DNA from: Hermodice carunculata
Lineage: Eukaryota > Annelida > Polychaeta > Eunicida > Amphinomidae
Direction of reading: 5' to 3'
Assembly (NCBI GenBank): GCA_964020975.1
Contig: OZ026626.1
Span: forward strand, 18,772,481 to 18,836,480
Length of the DNA: 64,000 nucleotides
Part shown: positions 38,009 through 50,499 of the stretch, piece after piece
How positions within the stretch are numbered: the first letter of the stretch is position 1
How the letters are laid out: every line of letters begins with the position of its first letter
Program-made: the position numbers and the translations under genes
Notes under the pieces: model-generated
What the model saw: the letters and a program-made list of their open reading frames with translations, nothing else
Told to the model about the DNA's origin: nothing
Database searches by the model: none

Positions 38009-40090
38009 TAGCTTGTGCCGCAATTATCGCCCAATATCACTTTTAAGCTGTGTGGCAAAAGTATTTGAACGTGTCGTATTTAAGCACGTTTTCAACTTCC
38101 CAAGGGATAATTTAGTCTTGTCTGGTAAACAGTCCGGGTTTATGCCGGGCGATGGCACTATAAATCAGTTGTTATATTTGTACCATGAATTCGTAAAAGC
38201 TGTAGATATGCAAAAGGAGGACAGAGTGGTTAACTGTGACAATACTAGAGCTTTTGATAAGGTCTACCACCCTGCACTTATCCACAAACTTTGCAATGCT
38301 GGAATTTCTGGACATCTCTTGGACTGGTTTAATAACTATCTGTCGAACAAAACGCAAGGAGTCGTCCTGCAATGGGGAAATTTCTGAATGGGGTAGTATC
38401 GAAGCAGGGGTTCCTCAAGGATCAGTGCTTGGACCTCTTTTATTTCTAATTGATGTCAATGATATCATAGACATCGTAAGATATAGTATCAATTTGTACG
38501 CTGATGACATTCCTTTATTCGTCACAGTCGCTGACTCCAACAATTCGGCCGAAATTCTAAATAATGATTCAGTGAAGCACAAAAATGCGCAAAGCAGTGG
38601 CTGGTAACCTTTAACAGTACAAAATCGAGAACAATGCTTGTAGATGGAAAACAAAATCCCTCATATTCTCCTATTCAATTCCAGGGAAATATTCTTGATA
38701 ATGTAACACAACAAAAATATCCTGACTTAACACTTGGGTTAGATTTATCATAGCCCAGTCATGTTAATTGTATAGTTTCCAAAGCTAAAAGACTCGCTGG
38801 TGTAATGGAAATGTTGCTATATAAATAAATTAAGCAGGCGTTCCCTTTAGATAGTATATTTTATGTATATCTGACCAATTTTAGAGTATGGAGATGTGGT
38901 GGTGGGGGGGGGGGTGCACAGAGTCAGACGCAGACCTGTTGGAGAGTGTTCAAGTGACGGCAGCCCGTACAATGACGGAAACAATACGTTGTACAACCTA
39001 TGCTCAACTTTATAGTGAAACTGGGTGGGAGACTATTTCGAAACGCAGAGAAAAACATAAATTAAATCTATTTTACAAAATGGTTCATGGATATGCACCC
39101 GCGTACTTATGTCACCTAATTCCTGGAAATGTATCATCTCGAAATAAATACAATGTCAGGTCCAAAAACGAACCGATTGAACCCAAATGCAGAATCAATT
39201 TGTACGGAAAGTCTTTCATTTCTTTTGCTATTTGATATTGGAATATGCTCTCACCTGCCGTTCGTAATTCAGAAGATGCAGAATCATTTAAACGTAATTT
39301 GGATAGAGACAAACCGACAACTAACGACTTATTTTACATTGGTATTAGAAATCTAAGCATTTTACATGCTAGGATGAGGATGGGTTGCAACCAGTTGAAT
39401 CAAGACATGTATAAAATAGGACTATCAGGTTATCCTGCCTGCACATGTGGTGCGCCTGCTGAAACGTCTTTTAATTATTTTTTTGAATGCCCAAATTGTA
39501 TTTTCCAAAGAAACAGATTACAATTAATAATCATACCACTGGCACCTTTCACTCTAAATGCCTTATTGCATGGAGGCAATAATTATCGAAAGCAAGCAAC
39601 CAAATTATCTTTGACGAAATTCAAAATTTTATTTTGCAGTCAGGAAGATTCGTAGCACCTTAAATTAACAAAACTTTATATAGTACCGATCAACAGAACA
39701 AAGTTTTAAGTTTCAATATTGCTATGCCAACATAGGTTATTACATCTATATGTCTGACTAAGCAACCTGTAAATCCCTCTATCTGTCTCGTATATGTCAC
39801 CCGTCTAATCTTCTAAATGTTATGTCTGTGTTACTGTGTTGTCCTGTGATTTGTGCTTCTTTCCTTTCCTTTTTTACATGCATACTGTTATTGCATATAA
39901 TATGATTACACTTAATCACCGAGTGACTGAGTTACACACATCGCATCTAATATTGTTCCTGATTGTAACAGAAATTTAATTGTATTTCAACAGCAATAAT
40001 TTTAAACATTTAGATTTTTAATCCACGAGAGGAATTCATATAGATACGGTACCTGTTTTCCAATCGTTCATGAAATAAATATGTTTAAAG
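38009..40090 (+). mobile_element. CR1-like LINE, 5'-truncated
   Basis: The element starts inside the RT (CRNYRPISLLSCVAKVFERV). It continues with NLVLSGKQSGFMPGDGTINQ, FDKVYHPALIHKLCNAGISG, then (after a frame change) EAGVPQGSVLGPLLFLIDVN and NLYADDIPLFVTV with the YADD core intact. Later come LYSETGWETISKRREKHKLN, YKMVHGYAPAYLCHLIPGNV, ILHARMRMGCNQLNQDMYKI and a C-terminal PACTCGAPAETSFNYFFEC. Coding ends at about 39655. A 3' UTR runs to about 40090 and ends with TTTTCCAATCGTT..AAATAAATATG. A few stops and frameshifts are present, one in a G-run near 38903. Relatively young compared with the other LINEs here. Confidence 0.85.
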
Positions 40091-40099
40091 CAATATAGA

Positions 40100-40440
40100 T
40101 ATTATCATTTTTTTGTTCCAAGATCCATCTTTTCATATTGTTATTTCCAAGTGCCGTTGATAAAAGCTTCCGAGATTTGCTGGCTGTGGAGGTAAAGACT
40201 CCAAAACTTAGAAACAGTTTCCCTTTCATTCAGGTTAATAAACAATTATTTGGCCCACATAGACATAAGAGACAAATCTCCCCTAAGGGTAAGATCAGAG
40301 ACTAGAAAGAGTGAAGTATCATCAGCGAATATACGAATATTTAAATCATAAATGTGAGCGAAAACTTTAAGATAAATCAAAAGTAGCAAAGGTAAAAAAT
40401 GGAGCCTTGTAGAACGCCAGCGTTTATATAAGCCCAGGGC
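40100..40440 (-). pseudogene. Inverted 5' part of the adjoining LINE (RT palm)
   Basis: On the minus strand this reads FLPLLLLIYLKVFAHIYDLN, then IRIFADDTSLFLVSDLTLRG and DLSLMSMWAK. That is the RT palm with FADD. It meets the + strand C-terminal part head-to-head at about 40440. Its palm start lies at the junction and its later residues lie outermost, as expected for the inverted segment made by twin priming. Confidence 0.6.
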
Positions 40441-41780
40441 GAAGATGGATTGGATTACCCTGATTTGGTTTTTAAGAATGAAATTGTAGAAAATGTAACA
40501 GAACATAAACATTTAGGTCTAATTTTCAGATCAGATTTAGCTTGGTCAAGTCATATCAATAGCCTAGTCACCAAAAGTAGGAAAATGGTTAATATAATGA
40601 AATATCTACAATTTCGTTTAAGTAGAAAATCTTTAGGAACTTTGTATTTTAGTTTTATAAGACCAACTTTGGAGTATGCGTCAGTTGTGTGGGATAGCTG
40701 CACAGCAACTCAATCCGAACAGCTGGAAAATGTTCAGCGAGCTGCAGCACGTATTGTATCAGGTGCTACAAAAGGTACAGTCCATGATATAATATATGAA
40801 GAAGTAGGGTGGGAAAAATTATCCGAAAGACGGAAAAATGCAAAACTGATATATTTTTACAAAATAGTACATGGTGACACTCCACAATATTTGAGGAACA
40901 TTGTACCAGATCCGGTTAGTCAACGAGTTCGGTCACGTTACACTTTTCTCGAAATTCCTGCAAAAAACGAATATTTTAGGCTTTCCTTTTTTCCTTCTGT
41001 TATAAAGCAATGGAACGAATTACCTACTGATACTCGGAGAGCTGAAAGTCTTGACGAGTTTAAATCTAAGCTTAAACGGGATTCTAAAGCAAATAAAGTT
41101 AGTAAACATTTTTAAATTGGAGTTAGAAGATTAGCATTTGCACACGCACGCCTTCGTATGAAATGTAGTAATTTGAAAAGTGATCTTTTTAAGAGAGGAC
41201 TCGTCGACCCCCCCCCCCCAGTGTTCCTGTGGCAACGTAAATGGAGACGTTTTTCACTATTTTTGTGAATGTAACAGGTATAGTGTACCGAGGGATATTT
41301 GACAAAGGAAGGTCCTACCTATTGCATCTTTTACCGTGCGAACACTTCAATATGGCTCCAAACAGTGCAATGGCAAAGAAAACGAAATTATATTTTTGGC
41401 TGTAGAACAGTATATAAAAGCCACAGGAAGGCTCGGGGCCGTAACTTAATGATCTACAATTATACACTATATGACTTCTGACGGTTTCATCCTTATGAAA
41501 TTCTGATTCAACCCTGTATATAACAATTAAATAACTTTATATCACCTGATAAGTCAGTACCCCATCTACTGTCCCTACGTGGCGTACTGTCTTGGTTACA
41601 TCCTTAATATTTTGTCTCGGCATTTTGCCACCTATATGTATTGTAATGTGATGTTAACTACTACTTGGTCTTTGTGATTACCTGGTGTGTAATGTCTTAT
41701 GATTTCTATGCTTTTATATGTACAAGAGGGATTAATATAGGGTTCGCCCTGTTTCCCAATTGTTGAAAATATGTTTAAAC
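40441..41780 (+). pseudogene. CR1-like LINE 3' part with a 221-codon open frame
   Basis: The open frame (to 41115) reads LVFKNEIVENVTEHKHLGLI, SLGTLYFSFIRPTLEYASVV, QLENVQRAAARIVSGATKGT, EVGWEKLSERRKNAKLIYFY and SVIKQWNELPTDTRRAESLD. This is the standard order of the post-palm region. After a frame change the C-terminus continues with HARLRMKCSNLKSDLFKRG and CSCGNVNGDVFHYFCEC. A C-run at 41210-41219 lies where the frame shifts. The 3' UTR ends around TGTACAAGAGG..CCAATTGTT..AAATATGTTT (to about 41780). No palm on this strand. Confidence 0.8.
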
Positions 41781-42183
41781 CAAGATTGGCCGTTTTTATT
41801 ACTACCCACTGTATTTTCTGAGCGAGATAGCTTTCAAGCCAGACGAGTCATTTACCTCTTGCTCCAACATACTCAACATCAGGGTTGATGTGTGCCTTGG
41901 ACATTTTTATAAAATACCCTATCTTAATCCTACACCAGACCTAAAAATGTACCCTTTCTCAATCCTGTGATGTGTTGAAAGGAGTGCTGCATTGGTGCAT
42001 CCTAATTGTTACCCCTATCCAATCCAGGTGTGTACATTTTCGGGGCCTTTTCTAATCCTGGGAGTAATGAAAACAGGGATTTTCCCGCGGCATATTCCCA
42101 GTACAATCCTACAAGGAAGAACCTCCCCCCCGGGGGGGGGGCTGCCCATAATGCATGAGCCTCTTCAGCTCGCCGGAGAGCCA

Positions 42184-42185
<2 letters not shown>
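41781..42185. other. Unassigned DNA
   Basis: No gene recognised. A C-run/G-run pair lies at 42123-42141. Confidence 0.35.
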
Positions 42186-42218
<33 letters not shown>

Positions 42219-42277
42219 ATGTATGTATGTATGTGTATGTATGTATGTATGTATGTTTGTAGTATGTATGTGTATGT
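42186..42277. repeat. (TGTC)n then (TGTA)n microsatellite
   Basis: Tetranucleotide tract changing from TGTC to TGTA units. Confidence 0.93.
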
Positions 42278-43272
42278 ACATTGTACGTCAAACATATTGA
42301 TTTCTTTAATTTGCGACACTAGAAATTTTCCTTAAATTTTAAGTTTACGTAAAATGGAAACTAACACTTTGCGTTGAATTTACATTTTGCGCAACGACCC
42401 TCCGTCAAAACATAGTAAAATATCAAAGTAGAGATAAACGAACTTAACCGTCATGCCGGCGACTACCTGTCAACCCAAAGAAGTGTTGTCTGTGCCCATA
42501 GGCTATATACAGTGTATATTTTGCATCAATGACATCGTGTCACAAAACACGTGATGCAGCCCCAACTTTGGACATTCATCCCCGATAATAAACAAGGTTA
42601 ACATGTTGATAGGTTTGGAGAATGATTTGGATAAAATAACCATGTAATAAAAGGTAAATGTTAAAGTTCAGATAATAATGATTGAGTTGTCGTGTTCTAC
42701 CAGTAGCAAAGGCCCTCATGGTTAGAGGCCTAATTTTGATTACAGCCAAATGCCAGTCGTTCAGTACCATATACGGCGACATTTGGGAGATGCTATAGTG
42801 GACGGTGAAATGGCCAGTAAAGCGTACTGACCAACAAAAGCCCATTAACGAATACCAAATGAGTGGCCAGGTCAACTTACTGCAGCGTAAAGTGGCAAAC
42901 AGAGGCATTCATCACAGAATACAGAATTTGGTAGAACGACAAGGCTTGCATTTTACCTACCATTTCTTATATTATGTTTGTTATTTTGTATTTGTTTTCC
43001 TGAAGAAAAAAGATTGATTGATTGAAAAATACCGAGAAGAGTTCCTGGCACTCCGACTGCGCATGCTGATTTTCTCCAAGCCCTTAGGTTTCCTCCACTT
43101 CACAATCAGGTAGAAAAACGCCAACATCTGTCCTGTGCAGAATGAATTTAGAACTCAGAACTGTATTATTTTGACGATATGGACACAAAGTAAGTAACAA
43201 AAGAAAAAACAAACAACACACAAACAGTCCAAAATCAATGGACATTACATTGTAATCTGCAAAAGTGATAAC
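42278..43272. other. Unassigned DNA with a possible retroposon tail
   Basis: No coding signal. GATTGATTGATTG at 43012-43024, after an A-rich patch, resembles a LINE or SINE tail, but no body is recognised. Confidence 0.35.
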
Positions 43273-43297
43273 GTGTTTTGATACAATATCAAAACAC
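43273..43297. other. Perfect hairpin (11-bp stem, 3-nt loop)
   Basis: GTGTTTTGATA, loop CAA, TATCAAAACAC. It lies just beyond the 3' end of the minus-strand LINE and may be in its 3' UTR. Confidence 0.7.
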
Positions 43298-43317
43298 TCT
43301 CAGTTTTACTAAATACG

Positions 43318-45370
43318 TCAGGATGACCCCAGTAAGGATTTAAGTCCGCTGATACTGGGGCCACCTAGAATGGGGCTTACAAAACTTAATATCATGATAA
43401 GTAAAAACAGTGCAAGAATACATATGAGAATATAAAGTTGCACATTCATAGCAATTATCTTAAGTGTAAGTTTCTGAATATTGGTTAATAAGGTATAATT
43501 TGATGTACTTAGAATATCCACCCATTGACTGTGTATGTATTTTTTCCAAAATGGAAGGAGGTGTGTTCTTCAAAAATGTAGGAAGATGATATCGGATAAA
43601 ATTACTGGTTTTATTTAATTTCGAGGCACGAAGCTGTAGAATATGTCTGTTTCTAATTTTGTAAGGATGAGTTGCTGTCGGAAAAACAAACATTATCTTA
43701 AGATATTCAGGTGATTGGTTCTGAGAATATCTGTAATAATATTTCAGGGCTTTGAGTTTATGCCTATCTTGCAATTTTTTAAAAGTTTTAATGATTTAAA
43801 CAATCAGTCAACAGGGGCAACTAATATCTTTCATGAAAAATAAGCCGTATTGCCGATTTTTGAAGTCTAGAAACACAATCCCTACGCTAAAATTAAAAAA
43901 ATTGAGATGAGGCAGAAACAAAGATCTGTATATAAGCAGTAATGTCTTCATTGGCAAAAAATTATAAATTCTTTTAAACATGCCTATTAATCTGGAGAGC
44001 TTGGTTTACATGTTTATTCCAATTAAGAGTTTCATGAACGAATAGAAAGTTGAATTCACTAGTTCGTGATATTGAATTTGTATTTATTTTTAAATCAAAC
44101 GTTGGAATGAATCTGCACCGTGGAAAATAAAACACCATGAATTTCCTTTTGGCAATATTTAGAGACAATTTATTTACTGAAATTATGTATATTTTTTCCA
44201 GCTCTTCATTAATGGTATCTGATACATCATTTATATCCAAATTGATACTTGGATTGAAAGAACACAAGGGTATTCCTGGGGTTGTGTCGTCAGCATAAAC
44301 AATCGATTTTGATGATGCACGGTAAATATCATTAGTATTAATTATAAGTAACAAAGGTCCCATAATTGAACCTTGTGGGACTCCAATTTTTGAGAAGAAG
44401 TGGACTTGATAAGTATCACCAAAGTAGCCATGTTGCTGTCTATCAGTAAGATAACTATTGAACCACTTAAGCAAGAATCGCAATTACCATAATATTTGAA
44501 TTTATGTTATAGAATATTATGGTCTAACGTATCGAATGTCTTGAGAGGTCTAAAAATATACTGATCGGCAATTTGCCTGAATCCATATATGAATAAATCC
44601 TGCCAACAAATTCAAGAGCAGCTGTCTCCGTAGAATCAAAGGACTTAAAACCATGCGGACCTTTGAAAATAATTCATTTGAAATATAATGTTCATATCTT
44701 TGTTAATACACTCTTTAAAAAATGATAAAACTGGAAGAATTGATACAGGGCGATAATAATCTATGAGAGTGTTGTCACCTTTTTGAAATAGAAGTGTGAA
44801 CCTTGCTACTTTAGCTCGATCAGGAAATATTCCTTATTTCGATGATTGATACATGATCATAGTAAGGGGTGTCAAGAGAGATAGGATTATGCCTTTTATA
44901 AGTTTCATTGATAACTTGTCTATGCTTGCAATATTTTTTTGTTTAAAATTTTGGAGAAAAAATTCAATATCACGTGTTTTAACAGGTGTGAAGAGCAATT
45001 TGTGCTTGGTGTGATCTGTTAAATGTGATGAGAAGTATGGCAAGTTATATAATTAGAATTAGAATTTTTCTGAAACTAATTTTGGGCCTATAATTGAGAA
45101 AAATTCATTGAAATAGTGAGCTGTTTCGTTCTTGTTGGAAACCCTCTTCCCATCAATCAGGAAAAAAATGAGGAAATTATAATTATCTTAATTCATTTTA
45201 AATACCGATTTTATAGTGTTCCAAGTTTTTCTTATACCATTTTTTAATCTAGCAAACTGATAAAAGTAATAGTCTTGTTTCAAATCATTTACACTCTGCT
45301 TTAATATGTGATTGTACACATTGAAATTATGTTTATCTGATCAAAATCAACATTATCTGGGCCTTGCTAA
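43318..45370 (-). pseudogene. Jockey-superfamily LINE reverse transcriptase, decayed
   Basis: Reading 5' to 3' on the minus strand: a linker ending GKRVSNKNETAHYFNEFFSI (about 45150); RT start LLFTPVKTRDIEFFLQNFKQ then MKLIKGIILSLLTPLT (45043-44834); then LLKWFNSYLTDRQQHGYFGD, KIGVPQGSIMGPLLLI, KSIVYADDTTP and KLSLNIAKRKFMVFYFPRCR (44483-43974). The C-terminal part is RHKLKALKYYYRYSQNQSPE and LPTFLKNTPPSILEKIHTQS, GGYSKYIKLYLINQYSETYT (43774-43460). The YADD core is intact but several frame changes separate the blocks. The style (KLSLN, THS..GYSKYIK) differs from the CR1-like elements nearby. Confidence 0.8.
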
Positions 45371-45379
45371 GTGAAATCA

Positions 45380-45840
45380 AAGGTGACATTTAAATCCAGG
45401 AAAAGTATTCTTTAGGCAACGCTTCCTTAGAAATGTGTGTCTTCTAGGAATTTCCCCTTGGATAGCAGGCTGTGCATATGGCTTGTTCCTCGGATATTTG
45501 GTTGTTGATTTCTTTTTCGGGTCATCATGGAAATTTCGCCTTTGATTTAGAAGATCTTTCTTTAGTTGCCTTGCTATAGGTGGTAAGTCGGGCGAGATAG
45601 AAACCCTTCCTCTATTATTTTATAGATTCCTTGTAACTGATAGCCAAGCGTTACGGTCATCCAGACTAACAAGTTTAAGGATGATAACAGCATTTTCCTC
45701 CTGGCGCAAACGATGGCATACAGACAAAAGGGTTGACCCTACATTCTCCACTTTCAACAGGGTGCAGGCGAACTGAATACAGGTCTGCCCAATGTCTTTG
45801 GGATTTTCTGTCGTTGGGCCCTTTATGATCAACACAGGCT
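45380..45840 (-). pseudogene. LINE ORF1-like remnant
   Basis: The minus strand reads LLSVCHRLRQEENAVIILKL and VSLDDRNAWLSVTRNL, then after a stop ISPDLPPIARQLKKDLLNQR. The HRL...(V)I(L/V)KFV...R..W pattern followed by ISxDLPPxxRxxRKxLLxxR is typical of the RNA-binding ORF1 protein of Jockey-superfamily LINEs. It lies directly upstream of the RT linker. The roughly 230-residue endonuclease domain expected between them is absent. Confidence 0.55.
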
Positions 45841-46010
45841 TATATATTGTAGATCACCCGATAGTATACCGCGCTAAATCCAGATCATTTCCAGTCCAGA
45901 AATACACATAGTATATACAAGATGCGCAAAAGGCGATGCAAATAATATGTGGTTTTTAACTATAAGCTACCATAGAATGCAAATTTGAAATATAAACTTA
46001 CTTATACCCG
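45841..46010. other. Unassigned DNA
   Basis: No feature recognised. Confidence 0.3.
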
Positions 46011-46189
46011 GTCCAAAGCGCGCCGAGAAAAGCTATTGACCTGCAAGAGTATCTTCTATGTCACTACAGGCATGTTTTTACTTGAATGAAAGGTCTTTTT
46101 ACAAACAACATGAATCTGGCACCCGCATTTTAATTCAAAGCAGTTCATTTTAAGTTGTTCGACTTAAGTCGCAATTGGCACTGAAAGGG
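46011..46189 (-). mobile_element. TTAA-type MITE, second copy of the 9247-9464 family
   Basis: Read on the minus strand it starts CCCTTTCAGTGCCAATTGCG (flank TTAT at 46190-46193). It then matches the 9247 copy through GCGACTTAAGTC, CTTAAAATGAACTGCT, GCCAGATTCATG, CATGCCT and ACATAGAA. The core GGTCAATAGCTTTTCTCGGC follows. Its other terminus is not recognisable. Relative to the 9247 copy, the loop between the AGCT arms is in the opposite orientation. Confidence 0.7.
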
Positions 46190-46270
46190 TTATACAGGAT
46201 TTATAATTTTAGACTTTTACATACCTGAAGTATTAAAGAGTTAACCCGCCCTTTTGTTCTTTTATTAATT

Positions 46271-46560
46271 TTACATTGTACAGATTTTGTTTGATGTGCT
46301 ACCTTTGACAGTCGTCTGGGACAAATTGATAGCACAGGTTGGGAAATTTGCATAAAACAAGAGACGTATTTCAGTATTTGGTTCCAATACAATGGCCGTG
46401 TGTGTTAGTTTGTTTCTTGCTTGGTTGTAATAATCCTTAGCCATGTACAGCATTTCGGGGCCCGACTTTCCTTCTGAACACATATTACCGGGAAACAGCA
46501 AGGGTAGGGTCTCCTACAGCAACGTCTTTCTGCGTGCAATAGGCATCTGCACGATAAGTG
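46271..46560 (-). pseudogene. Coding-like fragment of unknown family
   Basis: The minus strand reads LALIVQMPIARRKTLL, a stop, ETLPLLFPGNMCSEGKSGPE, MLYMAKDYYNQARNKLTHTA and IVLEPNTEIRLLFYANFP, ending at 46271. The segment MLYMAKDYYNQARNKL is helical and TPR-like in flavour, but that is only an impression. One stop interrupts it; no splice sites were decided. Confidence 0.25.
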
Positions 46561-46746
46561 CCAATAGAGATTACTATGACATGAAGTACAAAGGAAGGTG
46601 TACAGAAATAATTTCAGATTATCCTTGCCAAATTTTAATTGGCACTCTGCAACATTAATGAAAAACATTAATTTTGATATTACTGCTCGCCACTTCCAAA
46701 GCTTTAACATTTGCAAATGATTTGGTAGGTTCTTCACATTTGCCAA

Positions 46747-48344
46747 TTTTTTTCTATGATTAATAAACCAGAGGACAATCCATTATGTCTAACAAATCTT
46801 ATTAAAAAGTCTGTAGCGAAAATTCGTATTGATGGTGGTTTGTCCAAAAGAAATAAGGATTCTTACGAATGAGTTCCATGTTATAATGAACTTTTGAATT
46901 GAGAAAAGTGATATTTGTGAAATTTTAACGTTTAATTGAAATACATGGAATGAAAGCAAACGCTGATTTATAATGCATTAGGCAGTGTCGAAAAAAGTAA
47001 ATATGTATGTATTTTGGAGCCTGTGCAACTGATATTTTGCATGTTATTATCTCAGAGATAGAGACGGCAAAATATTGCATCACTCATACACGGACAGCTT
47101 TTCAGCCAACCCTCTTAGCTGTCCACGGTAGTGGCAATTTTTGGAACTGTTAATATAACGCAGAAATCTTAATACCTATTCACAGAATTAATCACGTTAC
47201 ACTCCAGCCATGAGAGACAAGTTAATCATTTTTCTGATGTGAAATTGCCACATTTTCTTCAATTGTCCCTTTCTTTGTGTTAGATATTTCTGGCAAATCA
47301 GGAAACACGTGGTGATCAACATATTTATGATAAGACATCAAACACTTCTTTTACGGCTGCCTAAACGTAAACTACGCTGAATTTTTCTAAATGTAATTTA
47401 CCCTCAAGATTTAAAAGGCAACATCAACGCTGGTTCATGCAGGATTAAGCGTGTTCGCTTGTTTTTGTCAGCATCAAAAGTTGAGGGGCTATAAGGTTTA
47501 CGGGAGTTGTTTTAGATGTGTAGCGTTTCACGGGCTACTACTATCTTACACTTTAAAAGTACCACATAAAGTGCATGCATTTAAAAGTGTTCTGAAAGTT
47601 ATGAATAATGTCTCAGATATCAAAATCAGTCTTTAGCAAAAGTAGGACTATGTTATGTATTTTCTGAGAAGTTTTTCTACACATGGGCGACGTGAGTTCT
47701 TTCCGTCGGCTGTGAAGGAAATGGTTATCTTACGCAGCGATTTCTCCTCCAAAAATTACGTACTTTAGTTTTTAGTTAAACTTTATTAAATGTTAAATTC
47801 GGCTCCTGAAAAATATCTTGACCTCTTTGTGATTGTACAGCAGTGTATCAGCTATCATGGTACATATAAAAAATCCGAAAGTAGGCGTCTTGCCTAATAC
47901 AAGATTATCTTTCTTTTGTGATCATCATTGTAAAATTGGTTCACCTAATGCTTTTGCAAAACCTATGTTCAACGTTCAATAAAAATTATAACATGGAAAT
48001 TGAGCGTTCCGACATTTTATACCCGTCTCGTTATTTTATTTCTAATTTCAATATATTATTCGAAAGAATGTGTATCTATACGTACCACTTTGTTACGTGT
48101 TTTAAAGCCAAAGTAAGTCGGCGAAACGCACAACACTGGAAAACTTGCATCAATTGCAAACATTTAAAGATGAACAGCCATTTAATTGTTTGTCCTTATT
48201 TTGCATATTTCATCAGACACAATCATTTAAAAAAATATGAATGATCATATCTCTACAAAAAGTGAATGCTGCGTATTTTAACATGTTCGTACATTTAAAA
48301 TTTGTGACAACAAATGACTTTCTACAGCATAAATGTATTATCCT
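46747..48344. other. Unassigned DNA
   Basis: No gene recognised. A 108-residue frame at 47918-48244 has no recognisable motif. Confidence 0.4.
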
Positions 48345-48840
48345 TGATTGATCGAATGCAAAAGCTGCATTCCATCTGAAACGCATGGACATTTAGGCAA
48401 CATATTTGAAAGAATAATATGAGATAAATGTAAACATAATTTCATGTCAGCTTTCAGACAATTTTGTTTTACACTGGAAAATAATACCAACACCACCACT
48501 TAGGTCAAGGAAGCCCCGGCTGTGCGGGTACCTAATTTTTATGTGGACCCTTTTGTTTATTCTTGTAGTAGCCAAACTGATCATACTCCTTGGCGCCGTC
48601 ATTTTATCCGATTCATATAAAATGCAAAATATGGTGTTATGAAGTAGGATGAAAGGATTGTGCCGAGATTACCGTAATAGAATTAGACACAAATTTGTGT
48701 GATCAGAAAATCATATAAGCATAATTTTACCACATAGCAATTTTATAGTCGCCGCTCTCTCTCGTCAGACTTGATGGCAATGTACCTCTGCTCTGCAATA
48801 CTTTCCTTACTATTTTATTGAACGATAATAGCAAATTTGT
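48345..48840. repeat. Dispersed repeat X, copy 1
   Basis: About 500 bp that aligns by eye in the same orientation with 61290-61745. Shared blocks include CTGCATTCCATCTGAAA, CATTTAGGCAA, TTGTGCCGAGATTACCGTAA (here) and TACCTCTGCTCTGCAATAC. No coding frame; class unknown. Confidence 0.75.
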
Positions 48841-49684
48841 TTAATGATTAGTGTCATGTTCTTCAATATATTGCAAATGTGAAGAAAAACAATGGAAGAC
48901 ATCCTGCTTTGCTTGCCTCTGAGTTCCACTTTGGTTAAATCTTCACGTTGAGGTTTATGGTTAGTTGATGGATACCACAAGTAGCTTTTACTATTACTAT
49001 TGGTTACTACCATTGTAATTAGACTTCATTTTCTCACGTACCCTGAAACCTATGGTGTCGCTAACTCTTATTTAAACCCAGCTGTAGTCTTGTCCAAGCA
49101 GAATGTAAATCTTATATGATACGGTAACCTAACATTGCCCATGGGGTGTACCCCCTTTTTACTTAGGGCATACCAACATGCAAGATAAATGGATCGTCTC
49201 TCTTTAAGAAGTACTTGTATGCCATATTATTTGATGTTGAGAATATGTATATCCATCTGGATGGCATATCACGTTATCTAAATCATAATTATATTTAAAG
49301 ACAAATTTAAAATGTAACGTATATCAAGTGTAGGAGCTTCGGTTTGGTCAGAAACATGCACACGTCTGGAATTTTTACCCCGGTAGTTTCCTTTTCTTTT
49401 ATTTTACAATGTTTTATGTATCTAGCGATGTGATGTAATTTTGTCTACCCGGGTTCTTTCTTTTATTTGTTTCTTCCTTACCATTTAGATGCTGCCTACT
49501 GAGTTGTACACCCGTCTCTGTAACCATTTTATGTCATGATCATGTATTTTATACGTGGCCTTTTTGTGCCATGGTGCACTGTTTGCTGTATTTGTTACCC
49601 ATATATGTATTAACAACTGAATTCCCACGATGTGTGAGCAACACTTTGACTCTGTATTCAACAATGCGACGAAGAACGTTAATA

Positions 49685-49687
<3 letters not shown>
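48841..49687. other. Unassigned DNA
   Basis: No gene or repeat recognised. Confidence 0.4.
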
Positions 49688-50480
<793 letters not shown>

Positions 50481-50499
50481 ATGGGAGCAAGGTAACAAA

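Noticed and set aside
37114-39655. Head-to-head LINE parts at about 38009 as a twin-priming inversion
   Set aside because: The minus-strand part is the C-terminal region, which lies downstream of the + strand part in a LINE, so the order is wrong for twin priming; two insertions are more likely.
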